From the NCBI GenBank assembly GCA_037957365.1, contig JARHVA010002683.1:1971001-2035000 (forward strand): a stretch of DNA of 64,000 nt, read 5' to 3'. Each line of letters begins with the position of its first letter. Position 1 is the stretch's first letter. The notes beneath the pieces are model-generated. The model was given only the letters and a program-made list of their open reading frames with translations. It ran no database searches and was not told where the DNA came from. The translations under genes and the position numbers were made by a program. Positions 11,760 to 21,047 of the stretch are shown piece by piece. This DNA is from Torreya grandis. Taxonomy: Eukaryota; Streptophyta; Pinopsida; Cupressales; Taxaceae.

Positions 11760-12150
11760 TTTATATTTTATTTATAATAAAGAAATGACTAACAGAAAAA
11801 TATCAATATAAATTTTACTATTCTAACCATCAAGTAAATAAATGATTTTACATTATTTTCTATATTTCTATCATCTTATATTAACCTCTAAATAAGATAG
11901 AATCATTTTCAGGGATAAAGTTTTCAATTTCTATGATTATTTACTAATAATTAAAAAATACAAAGTGATCTTTTATATATAAATATATATATACTAAAAA
12001 ATCAATAGTACCATATCTATATATATCAAAATAAAGATTAGTATTAAAATATATTTACTTTTGAAATTATTAAAATTGAAAGTCAAAGAAAGGTGATGAA
12101 ATTTACTTATTTTTCTTATAACTTAAATTAAAACAAAATAATATATTTCA
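10890..12150. repeat. Repeat R, copy E, right part, with internal 476-bp duplication
   Basis: Continues copy E after the LINE with CAATCAAGGTATTGATTTC near 10970 and AAGTAAATGTGTT near 11050, colinear with copy C. Two units of about 476 bases follow in tandem: TATCAATATAAATTTT occurs at 11325 and again at 11801, and both units end in a GTGATGAAATTTRCTTATTTTT block. Copy C carries the same two units, so the duplication predates their separation. An (AT)n run separates the units. Confidence 0.6.
11691..11756. repeat. (AT)n microsatellite
   Basis: A nearly pure AT run of about 65 bases. Confidence 0.95.
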
Positions 12151-12164
12151 ATATATATCTGAAT

Positions 12165-12560
12165 AACGGTTGTACTTTAATTGTGATAAAATTCGACCGT
12201 GTTTGTTGCAATGCCTGTTCAGTAGCTTTATTCCTAAAAATGGATATGATGTCGTCTTTGTAAGCAGAGTAGCTTTCTTCCTTTCTCTTAATCATTTTTA
12301 AATTGTAATTAATATAATTTTTCTATAATTTTAAATTTTGTTTTTCCAGATTTAAACACATTTTGGGATGCCAAACTGAACCAGAGTTTTCTCCAAGTTA
12401 ATTGTTACTCACTTCGTAGCACTGCATTGCCCGCTTCTCACCGTCGCAAGGCACACTCGCTCCTTTCGTAGCACTGCACTCGCTTTGATTTCAATCGAAA
12501 TAAAAATTTAAAAAAAAAACACTGTGGCGCCCTCCACCGAGACAAGTATTAACTACAAAA
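12165..12560. repeat. Repeat T, copy 1, with GC-rich island
   Basis: Shared with 18736-18945: a TTGTACTTTAATTGT start, GTTTGTTGCAATGCC near 12200, AGAGTAG..TTTCTTCC near 12268, and GTGGCGCCCTCCACCGAGA near 12525. The 12410-12540 part is unusually GC-rich for the window and contains a GTAGCACTGCA motif twice. TGGCGCCC is a common start of gypsy primer-binding sites for tRNA-Lys, so this might be an LTR end with primer site, but the following bases do not fit that tRNA and no LTR pair was found. Function unknown. Confidence 0.5.
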
Positions 12561-12599
12561 TCAATTGAAATAATAATATTAACTACTCTATATTTATAC

Positions 12600-13687
12600 C
12601 ATAATATCACATTTGTATTTGAATTTGTTAAAAGAGTTGAAAGGACGGTGACGTATTTTTCTTACATTCCTTAAGAGTCACATAACAGAAATATTACAAG
12701 AGTCTGATCTTTTAGAAAGATTTGATGGAGAGAAATTTAAATACGGAGATTTTTTATTCCTACATAAGCACATGAGTATTCATTATGCCCAAAGTAAGTT
12801 TAAAGTCAGACTTTGTTTTTGGTAGAAGTAAATTGTGATATGAAAGAAGACAAAATGAAGAGTTACATGTTAAAGACTTTGCGTTCAATAGAAATGTATT
12901 CCGTGGAGAAGTGCAGCTAGATGAATGGGTAATGATGTGGGAAGTTAGAGAACAACAACAAAACATGGAATTTTATTTACAGGTGTTTTTGCCAAACGAT
13001 TAGTTTGTTAAGTTGATTATAATTGTTGGTATTTTATTCTTCCAATTACTGTGTTAATTTTATTGGAATACTTGCAAGTCAATTAATGGTAGGGATGCAG
13101 GCATGCTGTGTGATATGAGTGAGTGGATATACTGAGTTATTAAAATAGTTAGTTATGGTTTGCTATACATGATCGAGAAACACGGCCCTGTAATATGGGG
13201 AAAAAGATAAAAATAAAAAATATTTAAGTTTTATGAAAAAAAGTCCAACGTACTAAAAAGATATTTTCATAATTTATTTGCATTTGAATTGATGTTTTTA
13301 AAGTTTAATGATCGATATATTATTATATTTATTGATAATTAATTTATTGTTATTTTTAATTAGATAATTGATTTTGATAAAGTAATTTGAAGATGCTTAT
13401 TTTTTCAAAATATTTTGTAATTTTTATAAGTTAATAAGTAAATGTTTTTTCTATATTTTTAGGTTTTATAGATTTAGTATATTGTTAAGAAAATATTTTG
13501 TTTATAATTTTTAATATTTTATGATATGTTATTTTATGTTAAGAACATTTAGTTGTTTCCAATAAATTTTTAAAATTTATTATAACATTAATTACATATT
13601 AAAGAAAATTATAAAATAATCTTAAAAATAATTTTAATTTTTCATATTTTATTTGTAATATAGATAATGAAAAATACAAAATATTTA
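12600..13687. repeat. Repeat R, copy C, left part
   Basis: Colinear with copies A, B, D and E through the GAGAACAACAACAAAACATGG block near 12945, GATATGAGTGAGTGGATATAC near 13110 and GATAATTGATTTTGATAAAG near 13366. The repeat is split exactly by the LTR element at 13693-15760 and continues at 15766. Confidence 0.7.
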
Positions 13688-13692
13688 ACTAT
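13688..13692. repeat. 5-bp target-site duplication, left (ACTAT)
   Basis: ACTAT directly precedes the left LTR and recurs directly after the right LTR at 15761-15765. Confidence 0.8.
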
Positions 13693-14059
13693 TATAAGAA
13701 TAGGTAAGTAGGTGATCTTTTGGTAGAGTGAGCACATGAGTATTCTGCAATGATGATGATCCTACTTGTATTCAGAAATGAAGAAGAAGATGTGCAACAA
13801 TTGTCTAATGTATTGAATTATCTCACTTACTAATTCTATGCACTATTACAATGGCATGGTGAAGAGGAATATAAAAGAGTAGGGAGAGTTAACTCACAAG
13901 ATAACTCATGTGGACTGAGTTTAATTCACTGTAGAACTCTAGGTGGAACTCACCCTCTCACCAACTTAACTTCTTATCACATCTAAATAAGTTGAAACTA
14001 CATGTATAAGGATTATCCATTTAATAAGTAAATAGATTAATTAATATCTTACAGCAACA
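13693..14059 (-). repeat. 3' LTR of the short element (left end)
   Basis: 367 bases, about 80 percent identical by eye to 15424-15760 over their shared part. Its inner edge reads CAACA on the plus strand, that is TGTTG on the element strand, a typical copia LTR start. It is about 30 bases longer than its partner because of an AT-rich stretch at 14025-14055. Confidence 0.85.
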
Positions 14060-14073
14060 CCTCCCTCCCCCTA
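14060..14073 (-). other. Polypurine tract
   Basis: CCTCCCTCCCCCTA on the plus strand is a run of purines on the element strand, immediately before the 3' LTR. Confidence 0.85.
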
Positions 14074-14767
14074 AGCGTAGCTTAGGTGGGTGGAAAAGAA
14101 AAGATGGACCCTGACATTAACGTATAAAGAGATACCCACATACAATGCAAGTCTCAATAAGTGGAGTAAAAACACAAAATCCGGTGGAAAAAAACCTCCC
14201 CCCACTTCCCAAAAAAAAGAGATAAACAAAAGAAAGAAGAACTAAAAATCCAACTCACATCAACAAATGTAAAAAATACTTGACCCAGTTACCTCTAAAT
14301 GTATTTTTCTTTTAAAAGTCTCTTTACAAGGTGTTTTAATTAAAAAGATATTTGAATAAAATTAAAAACATGTTTTTTTAAAATTCTTTTAGGGCAATTT
14401 AGGTTTTGACTTTATAGTAAATAAAGAGAAAAGAGTTGGTGCTATCATTATTCATAAGGAGCGGTTGACCACATATTTGAGTTGTATGATCTTATGCATG
14501 CACAGGTCTGCCCTGCATGTACATGTCTTTAACAGGGTGGAGGTGCTTGTTGAAGGATTATAATGCCACCATATACACTCATGAACAGTGTTTTTAACAG
14601 GTAGTGGATGCTTGGAGGAAGAACCAAATTCGTCAGTAGGAGGCCGTTAAATGTCAACACCAAAAACTAGCAGATGTGAACCAAAAATGCCAAAGTTGTC
14701 AATTTCATGAAAGAGGACGATGCGGTGTGTAGAGACCAACTAGATGAAGTTGCAAATAAAGATGAGA

Positions 14768-15163
14768 TCATCTAGGAGAATATGATATTTGGTTGAATAT
14801 GTCACCGTCGGCTGTTGCGATAAGTGATCCTCCGTGAAGGTGAAATAACTGCATGATTCCCACTACAACCAGGTACAATGGGCTGGATTTGACAAGGTAA
14901 AAATAAGAGCAAATGTCGTCCACAATATTCTGTTTTTTGGGTTTATGAATGCCTTCCAAGTTGTCGACATAGAAAATATTGATAATGTGTGGGAGCTGAT
15001 CTAGAAGTAGGTTGGTTGAGTTACATTTTTGCAAATGCAGCCAACGCTGATCACCACAAATCTGAGGCAAGGGTAGTTGGAGGGTTTCCAAACTACGTAG
15101 GAATATAGAATGTAAACTCATGCCTTCAGATCTGTATATCACTTCATGCAAAATCTTGATCAC
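14768..15163 (-). CDS. Unrecognised 131-codon frame inside the short LTR element
   Basis: An uninterrupted frame in a window where other retroelement frames are riddled with stops. The product would contain ICGDQRWLHLQKCN, LPHIINIFYVDNLEG and a hydrophobic stretch LYLVVVGIMQLFHLHGGSL. I do not recognise it as gag, pol or a known plant family. The surrounding 14450-15300 is richer in G and C than its flanks, which fits a captured host-gene fragment, possibly exonic, carried by the element in either orientation. It might be chance. No promoter, splice site or homologue can be shown from sequence alone. Confidence 0.3.
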   Translation of the reverse strand: MIKILHEVIYRSEGMSLHSIFLRSLETLQLPLPQICGDQRWLHLQKCNSTNLLLDQLPHIINIFYVDNLEGIHKPKKQNIVDDICSYFYLVKSSPLYLVVVGIMQLFHLHGGSLIATADGDIFNQISYSPR

Positions 15164-15411
15164 ACGTGCTTGTTTGCTTGTTGTATTCTAGCTGTCCACA
15201 CAACCAAATCGCCTTTTGCCAAGCTCCACCCCTCACCAATCTCCTTCCAGCGCTTTTCACTTCAACCACCTCTCCAATAAACCTTTGTACGCCAATACAC
15301 AAGCATGAAAATTTTGATACAAGTAATATGCATATTTTTTTTAAATAAATTTAAGATTATATAAAAATAGAAATCAAACAAACAAATTGATGCTCATTAC
15401 CAAAGTTTATA

Positions 15412-15423
15412 GCTCTGATATCA
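15412..15423 (-). other. Primer-binding site, initiator-Met tRNA type
   Basis: GCTCTGATATCA on the plus strand is the complement of TGATATCAGAGC, one change from the standard plant copia primer site TGGTATCAGAGC. It abuts the right LTR. Confidence 0.85.
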
Positions 15424-15760
15424 TATCAGAATAGGTCAATAGATAATCTTATGATAGAGCGAGCAGACAAGTATTTTTCAATGATGATGGCTTTGCTTGT
15501 ATTCAGAAATGAACAAGAAGATGTGCAACAATTGCTTGTTGTATTGAATTATCTTGCTTACCAATTCTCTGCACTATTACAATAGCATGGTGAAGACAAA
15601 TATAAAGAATGAGTATGGAGAGTTAACTCGCAGAACTCATATGGGACTAAGTATAATTCTTTGTGGAATTTTAAGTGGAGCTCACCTGCTCACCCACTTA
15701 ACTTCTTATCACACCTAAATAAGCTGAAGCTACATGTATAAGGATTATCCCACACCAATA
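15424..15760 (-). repeat. 5' LTR of the short element (right end)
   Basis: 337 bases, starting TATCAGAATAGG on the plus strand where the left LTR has TATAAGAATAGG, with parallel blocks ATGTGCAACAATTG, ATTACAATRGCATGG and TACATGTATAAGGATTATCC. Confidence 0.85.
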
Positions 15761-15765
15761 ACTAT
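15761..15765. repeat. 5-bp target-site duplication, right (ACTAT)
   Basis: Matches 13688-13692. Confidence 0.8.
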
Positions 15766-16210
15766 CAGGGAAGAAAATAGTTTGATATTATTTTTTAAGT
15801 TTCTATGATCTATTAACCTATAAATAAGATAATACTTATTTTAAAGAATAAAATTTCCAATTTTTATGTTCTTTTTATTAATAATTAAACAGCATAAAAT
15901 TATTTGATATATTTATAACAATAATAGAAAGAATCAATAATAATTATATGTATGCATTAAAGTGTACATATATAAAAATAAAGAATAACATAAAAATACA
16001 TTTATTTTTCAAATTATTAATGTTAAAAAAGAATGTTAAAATTTATATTTTTTAAACCTAAATCGACATGATAAAATATTATAAAATATAAAAAATATTA
16101 AAATATTTTTAATTTTTCATATTTTTTTAATAATATAAATAATGACTAATAGAAAATATCAATATAAATTTTAATATTCTAACCATCAAGTAAGCAAATG
16201 ATTTTCTATG
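15766..16210. repeat. Repeat R, copy C, right part
   Basis: Continues copy C after the LTR element: the block 15800-15960 (AACCTATAAATAAGATAA, TTAATAATTAAACAGCATAAA) matches 11400-11530 of copy E. The start of a second internal unit follows at about 16100, with TATCAATATAAATTTT near 16155. Confidence 0.65.
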
Positions 16211-16214
16211 TTTC

Positions 16215-16960
16215 TAACTGAGCCCAAAGTAAGTTTAATGCTTCACTGTGTGAACCATTAGATAGGCAATTTATTTTTATCTCCATATGTACTCATCAAT
16301 GGAATTGACACATCCTCTTTTGGCTTTTGAATCATTCTTATATACCTTGTCTACTCAAGTTTACACCGTTAGATTAAGTAGTGAAGCAGTTAAGTGTAAT
16401 ATGAAAGCCTTATGAAAGCCTTTGCATTCAATGTCATTTAACTTAGCATACATTTTTTTATGTGAGATTCTTTAATGTTCGTTCATTTTGGTGGGGAACA
16501 CGACGGGGATATAAAATTTGTATGTGTTGTTTAAAAATTGAACTTTCTATTATTAATTTCTTCGGTGTTTTCTTCATTTTAATTATAGTATTAAAGTTTA
16601 ATAATTAGCTTATTTAAAGATTTGATATTTTCATAATTTATATAATAGTAATAATTTTTTGAAAAAATTGTATCAAGTTTAGTATTTTAAAATTTGACAT
16701 AGTTTTTCCATCAAATTATTATTAATTAAATTATTGTTATTTTCAATCATAGAATCAATTTTAAGAAAGCATTGAAGAAACAAAAGAGAGTTCTAGTAAA
16801 TTTCTAGAAAAAAGAGAAAATTCTAATAAAGAGGAAAGAAATAACTTTATTGATTTTACAGTAGCTGAGGAAGAAGAAGAAAATTTTAATAGACCTTGAA
16901 TAAAAGAGAAGAAAGTCTTGTTAAACAAAAATGGAAGAATTTTATTGATTTTACATAATT
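16215..16960. repeat. Repeat R, copy F (diverged)
   Basis: Recognisable by CCCAAAGTAAGTTTAATG at the start (as near 12787), TTTGCATTCAATGTCATTTAAC near 16420 (as near 1730 and 1826) and a CAATCATAGAATCAATTTTAAG segment near 16745. More diverged than the other copies; the purine-rich GAGGAAGAAGAAGAAAA near 16866 is specific to it. Confidence 0.45.
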
Positions 16961-18111
16961 ATAAATAATTTATTTTGTTTTATTTTTTAATTAGATTAAA
17001 TAATTATTCTTTAAATATAAAAATAAGGTTAATTGAGTTAAATCTTTTAGCTTTTTGTCTTTTCTAAATTCAATTAATCTTTCAACATTTTTATTTTTTA
17101 AATTAAATTTATAATCTCTTTGTTAAGCTATAATATATATTATTTATAAAAATTTATTAAAATTGTATATTTTAAGTTTAATTTATAAATTATTTGTTCA
17201 AATACAATATATTTTATTTGTAAATTTTTTAAAAATAAAAAGGGAGGATAAATGTCTCTTAAAACTCTAGTTAAAGGAAAATGTTCCAATAAAATTTAAA
17301 AGAAGTGTTTGTATTTAATTAAACATAAATGATCTCAATTATTTTACAATTAATTCTTCTTCTATTGAAATCAAAATTTTATTTTATTTTATAATATTAG
17401 TATTATATTAATTCATCTTCAATTGAAATCAATTATTTTTATTTCAACTTATAATATTACTATCATATTTATGATATATTAAAAATATTATCATCTCTTT
17501 TTATGTTAAATTTATAAACAATTGTTGTGATATGTTTATACTATTTTTAGAATTTAATTTTTTTTTAAGAATTAAACTTAAAATTAGTTTTTTGAAGTTA
17601 TTATTATAATATAATATTTGTGTATTATCATTCAAAATTTAATTGTTATTTAATTTATGTTTTATTTCTATATAATATATATATTATTAGTTAAAATATA
17701 ATTAAAAAAGGTTTAAAAAATAAATTTATATTTTTATTGTTTTCTTTAAAATATTATTTTTTATACAGATATATTTATTATAGATTTTATAATACCTTAA
17801 AAAATAAAAAATATTTACATAATTAATTCTATATTATCCTATCTGATTATATTAAAATATATTGAATATAATAAATTTAATTTTTATATGATAATAAAAT
17901 ATATGCAGAAGACAAAATTTAAATTCTAAAATACTATACAAAAATTAATGTAAAGACTTATAGTTAACATGTAATGTTATTTTTTAATACAAAATTAATA
18001 ATGTTAAGATGATTTATAATATAGAATTTAATTTTAAAATAAATAATTATAATATTTATTTATAAAATTAATATGTAAATTTATAATATTAAGAAATAAA
18101 ATAGAGTAATC

Positions 18112-18172
<61 letters not shown>

Positions 18173-18735
18173 TATGTTATATTAAAAACTAAAATAAAAT
18201 AAGTTCAAAATTTAACCAATGATTTAGATAGTTTAGTTATAGATTGAAATATGATACATCACTTTTTTTTATCAATCATTGTTTTATGGGATGATCTTAA
18301 GTTAAGAGTCAAAGATCAAGAAGTATAGACTCTTTATGAACTAAACAACTTCATAAATTGAACCAACTGCACAAATAATACTTTATTTTAAATTAGTATA
18401 ATAAAAAATGTTCTAAATTAATATTTATTAGTGATAATGCTTTATGACAAAGTGAGTATGTTACTTTTAATTTTAATATTAAATTTGAATATATTTGATA
18501 TTCACTTATAAAATTATTTAAAATAAATATCAATATCATTTTTAAACTTTGAAAAACCTATATAATATAATAAAATTAAAATACCATGTCTAAAAAATAT
18601 AAAAGAGAGAAAAATAATGAAACTAAAAAGGAAAGAGATGAGTTATAAATTTTTTTTGAAGCGATCACCAAAACTATGATTGAAGAAAGTAATGAAAAAT
18701 AAGCATAAAATCGAAATATAATACTTTACATAAAT
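16961..18735. other. AT-rich stretch without recognisable feature
   Basis: No coding frame, LTR or family match was seen in about 1.8 kb. Two minor structures occur: an imperfect tandem pair with a period near 58 bases at about 17351-17470 (each with TTGAAATCAA and TTATAATATTA), and an (AT)n run at 18113-18167. Confidence 0.7.
18113..18167. repeat. (AT)n microsatellite
   Basis: A pure AT run of about 55 bases. Confidence 0.95.
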
Positions 18736-18945
18736 GTAACAGTTGTACTTTTATTGTTATAGAATTTGACCATGTTTGTTGCAATGCCCACTTTGTTCTC
18801 TTAATGATATCATTTTTGTAAGTAGAGTAGTTTTCTTCCTTCGAAAAGCAAATACACTCCTTTCATGGCACTGCACTCATCACCCAAGCAATCGCTTTGA
18901 TTTCTTTGGCGCCCTCCACCAAGAGAAGTGCCATTTATTGTGAAT
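18736..18945. repeat. Repeat T, copy 2
   Basis: Matches 12165-12560 in the same order, with GTTTGTTGCAATGCCC near 18776, GTAGAGTAG near 18822, GGCACTGCACTC near 18867 and TTTGGCGCCCTCCACCAAGAG near 18905. It lacks about 170 bases present in copy 1. Confidence 0.5.
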
Positions 18946-18991
18946 ACATCTCTAAAATAATATATAATTTATATGGAAAATCTAATGTAAA

Positions 18992-19003
18992 TGTTATGTT
19001 TTT
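18992..19003. repeat. Candidate LINE target-site duplication, left
   Basis: TGTTATGTTTTT at the 3' end of the minus-strand LINE matches TGTTATGTTATT at 26634-26645 (11 of 12). Both are AT-rich, so chance similarity is possible. Confidence 0.55.
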
Positions 19004-19219
19004 GATAAAATAAGGTGACAAAACCAAGGGCTGAACCCTTACAAAACAACTCACAGTAGGGCCAAGAAAGGCTCACAAACAAAAAGAGCCACTAACAGCT
19101 AAGACATGAAACACCACTAAAAAATAGTATATGGTAAGAACCAGCAATCTAACAACAAATAGAAAAAGAACTACAAAAATAAGGCTAATTCAGAACATCC
19201 TCCCAGCCTTCAGCAAGAA

Positions 19220-20960
19220 ACTTATACATATTATCAAAATCTTTAGCTTTCCCCTCATCAACACCCTAGGTAAAAACCTCTAATTCCTACAACAGAGTCA
19301 AGTTAACCAATGTTGGGTGATAAAGCATGTTGTTTAAGAGACAACTAAAGGTGGAAAGCCTTTTTTATAGAAGATCCACATGGTTCCTCAAAATCGAGAT
19401 GTCCTCCAATTGTCTGATATCTTCCTCCTCCTCCATAGACGTCTTTCCTTCTTTAGGGTGTTTCTGGTCAACAGGGACTGAATCATTACCAATGTCCTCA
19501 GAGTGAAATTATTGAGTCTCTTTCTCTTCAAGTTTCTTAGTCTCATCAGAGTCAAACCCCTGCACCTCAGAGTCAACCCCCTTAGATATCTTGTCACCTA
19601 CCTGAGTGGTAGAATAAAAGCTACTCTCAGAATAGTCAATCATCTTAGTTTTGGGGGTAGGTCTACCCATGATTCTCCCAAAATGCCTCATAACAAAAAA
19701 AGTGCTCATAGTTATAACAAACTTAGTTTTAAGCTTTTTAGAGGGACCCTCATCATCACTTTTTGGAGTTTTATGGGTCCCAATGCCACCCTCTAAATCA
19801 ATGATCACAATAATTTCCTCATCCCCCAGCTGTTGTTTCTTTCCTTTGGGGGGAGGGGTTTGAAAACCCTCAATAGTGGTTACATCTAGGATATCAGACA
19901 CAAAAGCATCTTTAACATGCAAACTAGAAGGGGTAGAATCCAAAGGCTTCTCAAACTTAGAGGGATTACCTTCAAGGTAATCTATAGTCAGGGGAATAGG
20001 GTTTTATAGACTTAAGGCCATATGGAAATGATAGAGCCGATGAGTGAGACCTTGATGAAGTGGTATAGGCTTCTTGGTAGGTTTTTTGGCATACTTGGCC
20101 TTCACAAGGAGGACCGAGAGATCAAGAGAGGACATCAAATAGAAAGACAAATTGATAGCCACATTTCTTCTAAAATAATTCAACAAAGGAAAGTGATAAT
20201 TACAGACCTTGGTAAAATGTCCCTCCAGAGTGATGTATTTCATCATCAAATAGCACATCTTACCACAAGGATTAGGTAGCTTGGCATGTTTAAAGCCTCC
20301 CTGGTAAGGCACCAGCTCTTCTCCTTCACCCAAAAATAGACTCTAGGTTTTAAGGGTAGTGACCCTAGTTTTCCTTTCTAGTTTTATACCCTTAGTGGAA
20401 AGGCCCGTGGCCATAGCAATGACCTTCTTTGAGACCTCAAACTCAACACTTGCAATTTTCACCCTGAGATTGTCTCATGAGAGTGCACATTACATCAATA
20501 GATTTTCATCATGACCATTGAGGCATTCTAAAAAAGAAGAAATGCCCCCTTCTTTGCAATAGTGATAGACAACAACATTGTCTCTGAATTTAACACAGGA
20601 TAAGGTATCAGTTCTGATTCCATCCCCCACATAGTGGAATTATTAGCAAAATCCATTAACATAGTAAACAATCAGACCCCAAAAACCACAACCAAAATGG
20701 CTTCTTTCAAGAAAATGCAACTTTTGAGGGCTTCACCACAAGAGTAAGTAAAAATGATTAAGGACTTAAGGTTAAATGAATGTTGAGTCCTTTGGTAATT
20801 ATTATGAGGAAATGACACCATATTAAACCAATAATTCCTCCCTTCTAGCATGATTTTCTCATGCTTGTAAACATGCCTATTAATCTTCTAGTCCACATCA
20901 GGCTGCCAGCTTAGCATACATAATAGTTGTGCCAAAGTGGAAAATAAGAAGCCGATGTCA
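19220..20960 (-). pseudogene. Third coding region downstream of LINE ORF2, unidentified family
   Basis: Several fragments read in LINE orientation. From about 20620 to 20000 comes KASVEFEVSKKVIAMATGLS-like text, then GEGEELVPYQGGFKH, then MMKYITLEGHFTKV and PLHQGLTHRLYHFHMAL. From 20003 to 19390 comes an acidic, Ser/Thr/Lys-rich tail with a nuclear-localisation-like KKLKTK. The frame ends with KDFDNMYKFLAEGWEDVLN and a stop near 19200, followed by the LINE 3' tail. The fold resembles repeat-borne plant proteins of the mobile-domain type, which is only an impression. It may be a third LINE ORF, a captured gene, or a separate element into which the LINE inserted. Confidence 0.5.
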
Positions 20961-21047
20961 TGGATTAGATTGAAATTTTTGAATTAACTCCATAATTAGT
21001 GAAGGAATATTTTGGCTTTGGTGCCAACATCACTTACTTTCGAACTA

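Larger units (their letters stand above)
13693..15760 (-). mobile_element. Short non-autonomous LTR retrotransposon
   Basis: A 2,068-bp element on the minus strand with every structural hallmark: direct LTRs at both ends, an initiator-Met-type primer-binding site next to the right LTR, a polypurine tract next to the left LTR, and a 5-bp ACTAT duplication. The outer ends read TA...TA rather than TG...CA, as expected if both G and C were lost by deamination. The 1.35-kb interior encodes no gag or pol that I can recognise, so it depends on another element, probably copia, for movement. It sits in repeat R; excising it restores colinearity with the uninterrupted copy E near 11290-11480. Confidence 0.88.

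Noticed and set aside
12525..12543. TGGCGCCCTCCACC as a definite tRNA-Lys primer site
   Set aside because: Only the first eight bases agree with that tRNA and no LTR pair could be found.
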